Below, in pieces: positions 41,901-49,543 of a stretch of DNA of 49,543 bases (position 1 is the stretch's first letter; every line of letters begins with the position of its first letter). Source of the DNA: an uncultured Eubacteriales bacterium (lineage in GTDB: Bacteria; Bacillota; Clostridia; Oscillospirales; Acutalibacteraceae); the NCBI GenBank assembly GCA_900315255.1, contig OMYH01000004.1, positions 1 to 49,543 of the forward strand. The letters are read 5' to 3'. The position numbers and the translations under genes are program-made. The notes below the pieces were generated by a model. That model saw nothing but the letters and a program-made list of their open reading frames with translations. It was not told the DNA's origin and did no database searches.

Positions 41901-44705
41901 GAAAATGCTGTGGTTGATCTCGCAGATATTGAGGTCACAATGACGCCCGATCAGCCTGTGCACATCTCAACCGATACGGTAGAGTTCAAGGAGACTATCA
42001 CAAACACAGGCAAGCTTAAGCTGACGAACCTTATAATTTATCAGACGGCAATGGGCGAATATGTATCTATGGACGGCTTGACGGTCAAGGGAACTAAGGC
42101 TTCTGTCGCAGAGCTTGATGTAGGACAAAGCATCGATATTCTTTATCGTGTCCCCGCAAGCAACGCTAAGAACGGCGTTCTCACAAATACAGTTGAGGTT
42201 ACAACTAACGATCAGAAGCTGACAGACACCGCTTCTGCGACCGTAATCGTCAATGAGTATAATCCCCTGATGACAGTTACCGCAGTTTCGGATAAGAAAA
42301 TATATACAGATGATGATACTGTTGTTATTACAACTACGGTAGAAAATAAGGGTACGGAAGTGTTTAATAATGTCACGGTGAATAACAGTATCGAAGGCGG
42401 TACATATACAAATACAGACTCCGAAGCTGTTACGGCTTCAGAGGAGAGAGGCAGCATCATTATCAAAACGCTGAACCCCGGTGACAAGATTGACCTTACC
42501 TACGAGATCCCTGCAAAGGATATCAAGGCAGGCAAGAACGGCGCAGTTCAGTCTATAGTCAAAGCAGACGACGGCACGGTCACTGCAGGCGCAATGGCGG
42601 AATTCAGAGTTATCAGACCTGATGTGACGATCAAAGCGATTCCCACAAAGACAGAGTACAAGAATGACGAAGACGTTACATATACTCTCCTTTTGAAGAA
42701 CACAGGCAATATAACCCTTACTGATGTCACTGTAAGCGCAGGCGTTAGGGGTACGTTTGACGAAATTGAACAAGGCGAGATCAATTCCAAGGGCGATATG
42801 GTAATTAAAGAGCTTGCTGCAGGAAAGAGCGTGTCTCTAACATATACAGTCAGCTCCGACAACACCACCTTCGGCACAATGAATAATTTGTTCAGTGTAA
42901 CAGCAAATGAAAACGCTTCTGCCGAAGCAGACACGGAGATCAGGATCGCATTCTATGGTATAGATGTAATGAAAACCGTGGAAGAAAAAACTTATGTTGT
43001 CGGCGATAAGGTAGCGTTCCATACAAAGGTAACCAATACAGGCGACGGCGAACTGAAAAATATCTATATAACAGAGGATACAGCTGGTACATTCAAGCTT
43101 GCCAACGGCGCAGTGATCTATACAGATGATACAATAGTAATTGCATCCCTTAAAGCAGGCGAAAGCTATACATATGATTATTATGTAGATGCAGCAGCAG
43201 ATAATATTACCGACGGTATGGTCGGCGGAACTTCTTCTGTTCGTGTAAACGATGAATTGATCGGCTCGGATACTGCTTCGACAAGAGTTTATACACAGTC
43301 GCTCACATTCAAAAAGACTGTAGATGCCGACAAGGAATACAGAAGAGGCGATAAGGTCGTTTGGACAGATACCGTAACTAATACAGGCGAGCGCGATCTT
43401 ACAAATATCGTAATTACCGAGAGTCTTGTCGGTGAATTCAAGACAGACTATGAAACAACAGCCGACAGCGTGACTATCCCGAAGCTTGCACAGGGCGAGA
43501 GCGTATCTGTTGAGTTCACATCAACGATCACTGCGGCAGATGTTACAGACAGAACATACACCTGTACGGCAGAGGTTGTCGCAAGAGAATATCTCTCGGC
43601 TTCGGACTCCGCAAGTGTTAAGATCGTAGGTCCTGCCGTAACGGTCGGAAAGTATGCCGATAAGAATTACTACGCTAAGGGCGAGAGAGTTGTATTTACA
43701 GAGGTAATCACAAACTCGGGAGATCTGACTCTCACAAATGTCAAGGTCGTTGAGAATTTTGACGGTAAGTATACACAGTATGATAAGAGTTTCACAGTTG
43801 ACGGAAGAACTCTTACTATTCCCGAGATCGCAGTCGGCGACAGCGTTGTGTTCCACTTCGCAGTTGACCGCAGCCTTATAGATAGTGATACAATAGAAAG
43901 TACAATAACCGTAACTTGCGATCAGGATGTTTCTGATAGTGCAACAGTAGTTGTGAAGGTCGATAATTCATCTGATCCGGATACTGCTTCAGATACAAAC
44001 ACAGACACAGATACAAGCAACACTGATTCCGGTAAAGACAACACAGACACAAGCAATGATAATACAGATACAACTAACACGGATTCTGGCAAAGATAATA
44101 CAGACAAAAGCAACACGGATTCGAGCAAGGACAATACAGATACATCCAACACGGATTCGGGTAAGGATAATACAGATACAACTAACACGGATTCGGGTAA
44201 GGATAATACAGATACAACTAACACGGATTCGGGCAAGGATAATACAGATACAACTAACACGGATTCGGGCAAGGATAATACAGACACAAGCAACGCCGAT
44301 TCGGGCAAGGACAATACAGATACATCCAACACCGATTCGGGCAAGGACAATACAGATACATCCAACACCGATTCGGGCAAGGATAACACAGACACAAGCA
44401 TACAGCCAGATACCGACACCACGGGTAAAGAGTCGGATGATAAGCCGACAAAGAAACATCTGATGGGTGATGTGAACATGGACGGCAAGGTAACAGGCAA
44501 GGACGCAATGATCATTCAGAGATATGCGATCAATATGGTGAAGCTTGATCCGGTACAGCTTTTCCTGGCGGATGTAACGAATGACAAGAAGGTCACGGCA
44601 TCTGACGCACTGAATATCATGCGGTATACGATCAAGATGCATACATCAAGCAGAACAGGCGAGCAGGTGGATATTCCGTCCGAGCTGCTGCCGAAGGAAC
44701 AGTAA
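38934..44705 (+). CDS. Giant secreted dockerin protein with DUF11-like repeats
   Basis: The protein has 1923 residues. A signal peptide (1-35, ending SASA) precedes an unknown region at about 36-700. Conserved blocks there include YVDIDSEEEVRIPM, ELVQTRVG and LHEDYELVQYGDFV. An Fn3-like domain lies at about 889-1000. Six repeats of about 113 residues (about 1001-1680) follow. Each has the pattern xVxFxxxxTNTGxxxLxNVxVxExxxGxF and resembles the DUF11/CARDB family. A 12-residue tandem repeat (1696-1822) is next, then a type I dockerin (about 1844-1905) with two calcium loops. Loop 1 (Asp1846, Asn1848, Asp1850, Asp1857) is intact; loop 2 has Thr at position 3. No catalytic domain or LPXTG motif is seen. 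It should attach to a cohesin on a surface scaffold. GAAAGGA precedes the ATG. Confidence 0.88.
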   Translation: MSKIKRECKSVLATALTIMLVLSMMMGVFTLSASADGSNQFPVVLNKPVLVYRDDWYNPVSNALTTISIRMDDKDSNKKISNISSINYVFDDIEGNIHDENTTSWFIAEKFNAVLVNVTNIYSLYSVSRYSNSTTRKEFLRFLESMGRSSLYLNISYSDGSTQRVDVGVVDEKLVSSTRSTAWETAGSILVRLAHSKQIEEEDFYELNNAIVGVQSVNKDTTNKYYVDIDSEEEVRIPMNEMSDTVELVQTRVGNNVVYNSYGSVDFGSDAVAAISNGKVDEGTVYYLPNGAYASNDDLQELINYLYQQGCYYPIGELDGKPVNFNNMFYNDNSDIITIYQENFQQIVENANFYLNYYQGLNDGVDEEKLNKFAKLFVFERNYDDEQYDIGMDPDSYSDGYKLTPKKQGYQDIWASYDRDYNSVTPFVLTFDGNHSASLRFLNNLRSYVQNNTATPLSQYILKNYFTGNEYSSSDTSKSTSWQTGKGYGRQQRWFNIIYSYKDSAGNSKINNYQLLDSYNSTDVSRVRGMIDDFDNDYNNSTDENILCLFFTPADFNQKKALFLPDNKAYQAFDKLIEIAEVSGLDIKYNQSFMPRSDYENCEKISFKSILDDLGVVIGTAQEQRVRPYIGYYVNSYDDNYRVSLYGATSGDTWDYGSPDKTHALHEDYELVQYGDFVFNKNNSSLPIITDTYYDTLFDIDTENDDNPDPDPEENGQDENAEKKREKGVKFNVSDIRSDIRKGVAYNVVNQVQLGYIQNVNYTNSGQYIDYQTYNSSNSWGSLSDGLKAGEWLGYSYTSTSGQKKMYTRGNIYYVGGEFITNCNTQETGIHAHVGVEFDYEGFQNTYLNTKNWSGYGWSPQWGVKDGHGSVMRNTEYKWGELVFVSKPDKVEDLVFDRTKQTLTWTKPVDEGYGVTGKNKTAQDDYIKINEYVVRVSDENGKELYNTTVERTVKNNVSFDLKNLVTKSGVYNISVTAKNPIGESEAVVYENAVVDLADIEVTMTPDQPVHISTDTVEFKETITNTGKLKLTNLIIYQTAMGEYVSMDGLTVKGTKASVAELDVGQSIDILYRVPASNAKNGVLTNTVEVTTNDQKLTDTASATVIVNEYNPLMTVTAVSDKKIYTDDDTVVITTTVENKGTEVFNNVTVNNSIEGGTYTNTDSEAVTASEERGSIIIKTLNPGDKIDLTYEIPAKDIKAGKNGAVQSIVKADDGTVTAGAMAEFRVIRPDVTIKAIPTKTEYKNDEDVTYTLLLKNTGNITLTDVTVSAGVRGTFDEIEQGEINSKGDMVIKELAAGKSVSLTYTVSSDNTTFGTMNNLFSVTANENASAEADTEIRIAFYGIDVMKTVEEKTYVVGDKVAFHTKVTNTGDGELKNIYITEDTAGTFKLANGAVIYTDDTIVIASLKAGESYTYDYYVDAAADNITDGMVGGTSSVRVNDELIGSDTASTRVYTQSLTFKKTVDADKEYRRGDKVVWTDTVTNTGERDLTNIVITESLVGEFKTDYETTADSVTIPKLAQGESVSVEFTSTITAADVTDRTYTCTAEVVAREYLSASDSASVKIVGPAVTVGKYADKNYYAKGERVVFTEVITNSGDLTLTNVKVVENFDGKYTQYDKSFTVDGRTLTIPEIAVGDSVVFHFAVDRSLIDSDTIESTITVTCDQDVSDSATVVVKVDNSSDPDTASDTNTDTDTSNTDSGKDNTDTSNDNTDTTNTDSGKDNTDKSNTDSSKDNTDTSNTDSGKDNTDTTNTDSGKDNTDTTNTDSGKDNTDTTNTDSGKDNTDTSNADSGKDNTDTSNTDSGKDNTDTSNTDSGKDNTDTSIQPDTDTTGKESDDKPTKKHLMGDVNMDGKVTGKDAMIIQRYAINMVKLDPVQLFLADVTNDKKVTASDALNIMRYTIKMHTSSRTGEQVDIPSELLPKEQ
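44019..44399 (+). repeat. 36-base tandem repeat encoding a Thr/Asp/Asn/Ser linker
   Basis: There are ten full units and one partial unit of 36 bases, encoding NTDSGKDNTDTS or TT variants. Three central units (about 44151-44258) are nearly identical in DNA, suggesting recent expansion. The repeat makes a flexible, acidic, possibly glycosylated spacer between the DUF11 array and the dockerin. It is coding, not a CRISPR. Confidence 0.9.
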
Positions 44706-44749
44706 CAACAAAGTAAGCCAAAGGCGGTTAAGCGGCGGCACTGGTAATT

Positions 44750-47700
44750 ATGCTTGTTTTGTCGATGATGTCGGGCGTGTTCTCATTGTCTGCGAGTGCG
44801 GATGAAGAACAGTTGAATCCGGTGGTGGTCAATAGACCGACTCTGACTTTTAAAGATTTTATCAATACTGATGATGAATATCTGAAAGAGGATGCATTTG
44901 ATCAAACGTGTTATGATGATATTTGGAAGAGGACATTAAACACTATATGCGTGAATCTCGATGATACTAATTCTGTCAGAAAAACTTCTGAAATCAATCG
45001 TGTTACTTACACATATCATGATGAAACTGTAGAGTTTACAGATGAAGCTTTTTTTAAGACAGTAGATTCATTTGGGCTTATTTTAGTAGATACACCACTA
45101 AATTATCATGCTTCTCATATTATTGACGGAAAATGGTCTGATAAAATAACGTCATATTACTTTCCTACTAATTATAGAACAACGAAGGAAGATTATATAT
45201 ATTTCTTAAATGCTATTGCAAAAGCTAAGATTACATTAAATATATATTATAATGATAATGAAGCACCATATGAGGTAGAGACAAAAGTATATTCTGGTGG
45301 AGTATCACAGTTTTATCGTAATTTAAAGAATGATCATATTGGAGGTACTGCATACAGTTGTGTTCTTGCTATCAATCTTTCAAATAGTAATAAAACTGCA
45401 CATGAAGCGTTCTCAGACCTGGATAACGCAATTAAAGATGTTCAAATTGTTAGTGACAATGCTGTAAGCAGGCTATATGTAGATATTGACAGTGAAAAAC
45501 CTATTGTATTACCAATGAGTGATATTTCCCCTTCTGCGGAGTTAGTTCAAACGAGGGTAGGAGATAGTATAGTTTACAATTCAAAGGGCAGTGTAAATTA
45601 TGGAGAAAATACTCATAATGAACAATCCGAGAATGATGGGAATATCTACCTGTTGCCTAACGGGTCTTATTCAAGTGACGATGATTTGGTTGAACTGACA
45701 AAATATATTTGGCAGAATGGTTATAATTATAGGTATTATGTCTTAGATAATACAATATATGAAATCTATGGATTTACTCTTACTCAAATACCAAATTTTA
45801 AAGATGGGTATTTAGTGAAATACGTCGATAACTATTATAAAAATTTTTCGGGTTCAACCAACAGCGTTATTGATAATTTTAATTCATCAAATGTAAAGGG
45901 AAATTCATTTAAAAGCAGTTCACCAACAGCCTGTTGGTTTTCAGGAAATCTGAATAGGTTCAGATTATCTATTAATTATACTGATACTAATAGTGATAAA
46001 TCCAGACTCTTTATGGAGAAATTAGAAGAGTTAAGTCAGAATCTATCAGATTCTGATACTCAATGGTTGAACTATTTACGTATTAGTTTTTCATATTCCT
46101 ATGAATACAAATATAAAAACAACAGCTCAATTTATTATAGTGGCAGCGGTACTTCATTTTATTGGATGGATAATTATTCTGAAAATATAAAATATAGAGA
46201 TTACTATTTTAAACCTGGAGTTGCAAACGATTATCAAACTAACAATGGCTCATATGAGTATTATAATATTACTTCCACAAACATTGATAGTATATATTTT
46301 AATACTTCGTATGATACATTACCAAGCGCAGCCTTTATGAAAAAACTAGTGGAAATAATTAACGAGGTTGGTTTTGATATTAACTACAATGCTTCCTATT
46401 ATCCGGATATAAATGGCTTTATAACAGCAGATGAATCCAATAAGATTTATATATCAGATATTCTTGATGAGTTAAACATTCAGCATGAAAACGGCAAAAA
46501 TCAAGTTATGATAGGTAATCTGAATTATTTTGGTTCGAACGGTAATACCATGACAACTGTAAATAGACCCCAATCCCTCCACGAAACCTACGAACTCGGT
46601 GCACTCGGTGACTTCGTGACCGATACGCAGAGAAACACATCGGGTTTTGTGACTGACACGCTCGACGACAACGGCAATATTACTTTCAATTATGACGACG
46701 TTAAAGACAACGTTACAAAAGGAAAAGTATACAATGTTGTGAATCAGATACAGATTCCTGTCATAGACACAACGGGCAATAATTTTTACGAAACTCCTCA
46801 GATCTGGTACAACAGTGACATGAATGCCGTTAACGATAAGTCATTGGGCTACACGTGTATTGACTCAGAAACGGGAGAAAAGGTTGTCAAAGGCAAGGGC
46901 AACGTTTATTACCTCGGCGGCGATAATATAGTCAGTTCCAACACGGCATATATAACTGATGGGAATTCTGAATACGGCATTCTCCGCAACACCGAATACA
47001 AGTGGGGCGAGATCGTCTTTGTATCAAAGCCTGACAGCGTGCAGAACCTTACATTTAACAGCGACGCTCAGACCCTCACATGGAGTAAGCCTGTTGACGA
47101 GGGCTACGGCACAACAGAAGGTCAGACAAACACCGACGACTACATTAAAGTTGATGAGTATATTGTAAAAATCAAAGACAGCGGAGGTAATGTAGTTCTC
47201 ACTAAGAATGTGCCTCGCACACAGGAAGATACGGTTGCATTCAAGATAGAGAATCTTCATCTCAAAAACGATAATTACACCGCAGAGGTAACCGCAAAGA
47301 ACGTCATCGGTGAAAGCGTTCCCGCCGAAACACCGCTTGATCTCAGAATGCCCGAGGTTGAGATCACCATGACGCCCGACCAGCCGATATATCAGATCGA
47401 CGATACGGTTACTTTCTCAGAATGTGTTGCCAACACGGGCAGAGTGCCGCTTACAAATGTTGTTGTAACACAGTCTGTTGACGGTGAATACACCGCTAAA
47501 AACGGCGTGAAGATCAACGGCAACACAGCAGCTATCGAAACTCTTGACATTGGTCAGAGAGTACAACTTGAATACAAAACCCCTGCAAGCGTTGAGGTGA
47601 TGAATGTCATCAGGAATACTGCAGAGGTAACAACAAACGAGAATGCTTCCGACAGCGTTTCTTCAACCGTAACCGTTATAAAGCCCGGCTTGTCAATGGT

Positions 47701-49543
47701 CACAACTGCGGACAAAGATATATACAAAGACGGCGATACGGTCACCCTCACAACGGTTGTTACCAATACAGGCAACGAAGCTATTAAAGATGTTGAGGTA
47801 AAGTTTGATGTTGAGAGCGGTAAATTCACCAAGTGCGACACCAATACAACGAAGCTTTCCGAGAACGATACCACGGCGATGATAGGCGTGCTTCCGGTAG
47901 GTGAAAGTACCACTCTTACATATGAAATTAAAGCAGAAAATATCGAAACGGGCAAGAATGCTGCAGCCGAAATCGTTTCGACTGCAAAAACAACCGACAA
48001 AAAGCTGACCGCAGCTTCTGTTGTGAATTTCACTGTTTCAAGACCCGATCTCACGATAAGTGCAAACGCAGATGAAGAACTTGTTGTTTACGGTGACGAC
48101 GTTGTGTATACAGTAGTAGTCACAAATAGCGGAAACTGTACTCTTAAAAACATTACTGTTTCAAGTGATTCTAAGGGGGCATTTGCAGAGAATGAAGCGG
48201 GTTCTATCAACAAAACTGGAAATTTCGTTCTCGCCGAGCTTACAGAGGGCAAAAGCGTTACTCTTGTGTATACCGTTCCTGCAAAGAACACGGCAGTCGG
48301 TAAATTTACAAGCACTTTCAAAGCAAATGACGACAAGAATAATTCCGCAGCTGATAAAGCAGAGGCAGAAGTTCTCAATTATAAGGTAAATATATTGAAG
48401 CTCACCGATGATTCGGAGCATTACCTCGGCGAGGATATTCTTTTCAGAGGCATTGTAACTAACAGGGGCAATTACGAGCTGAATAATATAACTGTGATCG
48501 AAGACCTCAAGGGCAGATTTGAACTCGCAGACGGAGCGAAAACCGCAGGCGATAATGTGATCGTGATCGACAGTCTTATGCCGGGTGAATCGTATACATA
48601 TGATTATTATGTTACGGCATCAGAGGACATTATCAAAGACGGCAAGATCACCGGAACAGCTTCTGCGGATGCAGGAAATAATATCAAATCATCTGATATG
48701 AAGTCCGTAACGGTTTACAGTCCTGCTCTTACTGTTGAAAAGACAACAGACAACGAAACCGTATACAAGGTTGGCGACACAGTTGAATGGATTGATGTAA
48801 TTACAAACACGGGTGACTGCACACTTAATAATGTTGTTGTTACAGAGAACTTCATCGGCCGCTTTGATACGACCGAATACGATACAAACGGAAATACGCT
48901 GAACATTCCCAAGCTTGAGGCAGGCGACAGCGTTACAGTGAAGTACATCACCGATATCCGTCAGGGCGATCTTAGCAGCAGTACTTATACAAGCAAGATT
49001 TATGTTTCTGCCGATGAAAAGATCAGTGAAACTGCAGCAGCTTCCGTTAAGGTTACGGGTCCTGCTTTCAGAATTACAAAGTATGCGGATAAGGAAACAT
49101 ATTTCCCCAAAGATGAGATAATCTTCACGGACGCAATTATTAATGTGGGAGATAAAAAGCTCACTAATGTTACTGTAACAGAGGATCTTGAAGGCGAGTT
49201 TACCAGAATAGGCGAAGGATTCAAGGCTAAGGGCAATACTATAGTTATTCCCGAGATCGATGTTGGCGACAGTGCTGTGGTATACTTCTCTGTGAACAGA
49301 GATTCTCTTACAGAGAAGACAGTAACAAGTATAGTTACGGTAACCTGCGATCAGGAGATCTCTGACAATGCAGATGTTACATTTACACTTGCTAATGATA
49401 CGAACACTGATTCCGAAAAGAGCAATACAGACACAAGCAACACCGATTCGGGCATGGACAATACAGACACAAGCAACACCGATTCGGGCATGGACAATAC
49501 AGACACAAGCAACACCGATTCGGGCATGGACAATACAGACACA
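44750..49543 (+). CDS. Tandem paralogue of the dockerin protein, 3' end outside the window
   Basis: The frame is open for 1598 codons from ATG 44750 to the window edge with no stop. It repeats the order of the preceding protein: the end of a signal peptide (MLVLSMMSGVFSLSASAD), unknown N-terminal region (YVDIDSEK, ELVQTRVGD, SLHETYELGALGDFV), Fn3-like domain (about 47030-47340), six DUF11-like repeats (about 47350-49390) and the start of the 12-residue repeat. A dockerin probably lies beyond. No ribosome binding site precedes this ATG, and the signal peptide lacks its basic start. Upstream in another frame lies SKPKAVKRR, the expected basic part, so the 5' end appears frameshifted. The gene may be silent, phase-variable or misassembled there. 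Confidence 0.75.
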   Translation, partial: MLVLSMMSGVFSLSASADEEQLNPVVVNRPTLTFKDFINTDDEYLKEDAFDQTCYDDIWKRTLNTICVNLDDTNSVRKTSEINRVTYTYHDETVEFTDEAFFKTVDSFGLILVDTPLNYHASHIIDGKWSDKITSYYFPTNYRTTKEDYIYFLNAIAKAKITLNIYYNDNEAPYEVETKVYSGGVSQFYRNLKNDHIGGTAYSCVLAINLSNSNKTAHEAFSDLDNAIKDVQIVSDNAVSRLYVDIDSEKPIVLPMSDISPSAELVQTRVGDSIVYNSKGSVNYGENTHNEQSENDGNIYLLPNGSYSSDDDLVELTKYIWQNGYNYRYYVLDNTIYEIYGFTLTQIPNFKDGYLVKYVDNYYKNFSGSTNSVIDNFNSSNVKGNSFKSSSPTACWFSGNLNRFRLSINYTDTNSDKSRLFMEKLEELSQNLSDSDTQWLNYLRISFSYSYEYKYKNNSSIYYSGSGTSFYWMDNYSENIKYRDYYFKPGVANDYQTNNGSYEYYNITSTNIDSIYFNTSYDTLPSAAFMKKLVEIINEVGFDINYNASYYPDINGFITADESNKIYISDILDELNIQHENGKNQVMIGNLNYFGSNGNTMTTVNRPQSLHETYELGALGDFVTDTQRNTSGFVTDTLDDNGNITFNYDDVKDNVTKGKVYNVVNQIQIPVIDTTGNNFYETPQIWYNSDMNAVNDKSLGYTCIDSETGEKVVKGKGNVYYLGGDNIVSSNTAYITDGNSEYGILRNTEYKWGEIVFVSKPDSVQNLTFNSDAQTLTWSKPVDEGYGTTEGQTNTDDYIKVDEYIVKIKDSGGNVVLTKNVPRTQEDTVAFKIENLHLKNDNYTAEVTAKNVIGESVPAETPLDLRMPEVEITMTPDQPIYQIDDTVTFSECVANTGRVPLTNVVVTQSVDGEYTAKNGVKINGNTAAIETLDIGQRVQLEYKTPASVEVMNVIRNTAEVTTNENASDSVSSTVTVIKPGLSMVTTADKDIYKDGDTVTLTTVVTNTGNEAIKDVEVKFDVESGKFTKCDTNTTKLSENDTTAMIGVLPVGESTTLTYEIKAENIETGKNAAAEIVSTAKTTDKKLTAASVVNFTVSRPDLTISANADEELVVYGDDVVYTVVVTNSGNCTLKNITVSSDSKGAFAENEAGSINKTGNFVLAELTEGKSVTLVYTVPAKNTAVGKFTSTFKANDDKNNSAADKAEAEVLNYKVNILKLTDDSEHYLGEDILFRGIVTNRGNYELNNITVIEDLKGRFELADGAKTAGDNVIVIDSLMPGESYTYDYYVTASEDIIKDGKITGTASADAGNNIKSSDMKSVTVYSPALTVEKTTDNETVYKVGDTVEWIDVITNTGDCTLNNVVVTENFIGRFDTTEYDTNGNTLNIPKLEAGDSVTVKYITDIRQGDLSSSTYTSKIYVSADEKISETAAASVKVTGPAFRITKYADKETYFPKDEIIFTDAIINVGDKKLTNVTVTEDLEGEFTRIGEGFKAKGNTIVIPEIDVGDSAVVYFSVNRDSLTEKTVTSIVTVTCDQEISDNADVTFTLANDTNTDSEKSNTDTSNTDSGMDNTDTSNTDSGMDNTDTSNTDSGMDNTDT
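49403..49543 (+). repeat. 36-base tandem repeat in the second paralogue, cut by the window edge
   Basis: Three full units and one partial unit encode NTDSGMDNTDTS; the first unit is a variant (NTDSEKSNTDTS). Met replaces the Lys found in the first protein, uniformly in every unit after the first. This shows that the units are homogenised within each gene rather than between the two genes. Confidence 0.85.

Noticed and set aside
44019-44399. Regular 36-base repeats considered as a CRISPR array
   Set aside because: Units are directly adjacent with no unique spacers and are in frame with the dockerin protein.
43922-44515. Long antisense open frame with LPESVL repeats across the 36-base repeat
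   Set aside because: It exists only because the coding repeat has no stops on the opposite strand; there is no start signal, and the plus-strand protein and dockerin explain the region.

Overview
The window looks like a chromosomal segment of a gut or rumen Ruminococcus-type bacterium (Firmicutes, Oscillospiraceae). The evidence is a low-to-mid GC content, consensus sigma-A promoters and AAGGAGG-type ribosome binding sites, a lysine riboswitch, a yabM-mazG-hup-rqcP gene order of Firmicutes type that lacks the sporulation genes yabP and yabQ, and a secreted protein ending in a type I dockerin module. The species is inferred from gene content only.

Layout. 1-1028 is gene-poor. It holds three copies of a double-hairpin repeat, two copies of a second inverted-repeat element and a broken HTH gene. 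1029-3172 is a minus-strand operon (pyridoxamine kinase, an unrecognised protein with an internal duplication, HD-domain nucleotidase), divergent from nrdG. 3909-6650 is lysine biosynthesis: a lysine riboswitch with terminator, then dapA, then lysA. 7101-14982 is a compact run of housekeeping genes: recJ, rel, dtd, a metallo-beta-lactamase-fold hydrolase, hemZ and a nucleoside kinase. 15231-19229 holds a zinc-ribbon protein, a SpoVB/MurJ-like flippase, mazG, hup, rqcP and tRNA-Val(UAC).

19531-32764 is the most interesting block, a protein-phosphorylation island. It encodes two paralogous membrane Ser/Thr kinases with extracellular C-terminal domains, a zinc-knuckle FHA protein, a PP2C phosphatase, a membrane-anchored trypsin-like protease with a C-terminal FHA domain, and a second PP2C. 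After these come a PP1-type metallophosphatase, an AqpZ-like water channel and a YfbK-like von Willebrand A protein, each with its own promoter or terminator signals. The kinases could phosphorylate Thr sites read by the FHA proteins and reversed by the PP2Cs. The protease would link that cytoplasmic signal to proteolysis outside the membrane.

32928-38647 contains ilvE, feoA-feoB with a terminator-like hairpin between them, and the c-di-AMP pair cdaA-cdaR. 38934-49543 contains two tandem giant secreted proteins. The first is complete: signal peptide, unknown AT-rich N-terminal region, Fn3-like domain, six DUF11/CARDB-like repeats, a 12-residue tandem repeat and a dockerin. The second runs off the end of the window. 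It follows the first with only 44 bases between them, has no recognisable ribosome binding site, and the charged part of its signal peptide is out of frame.
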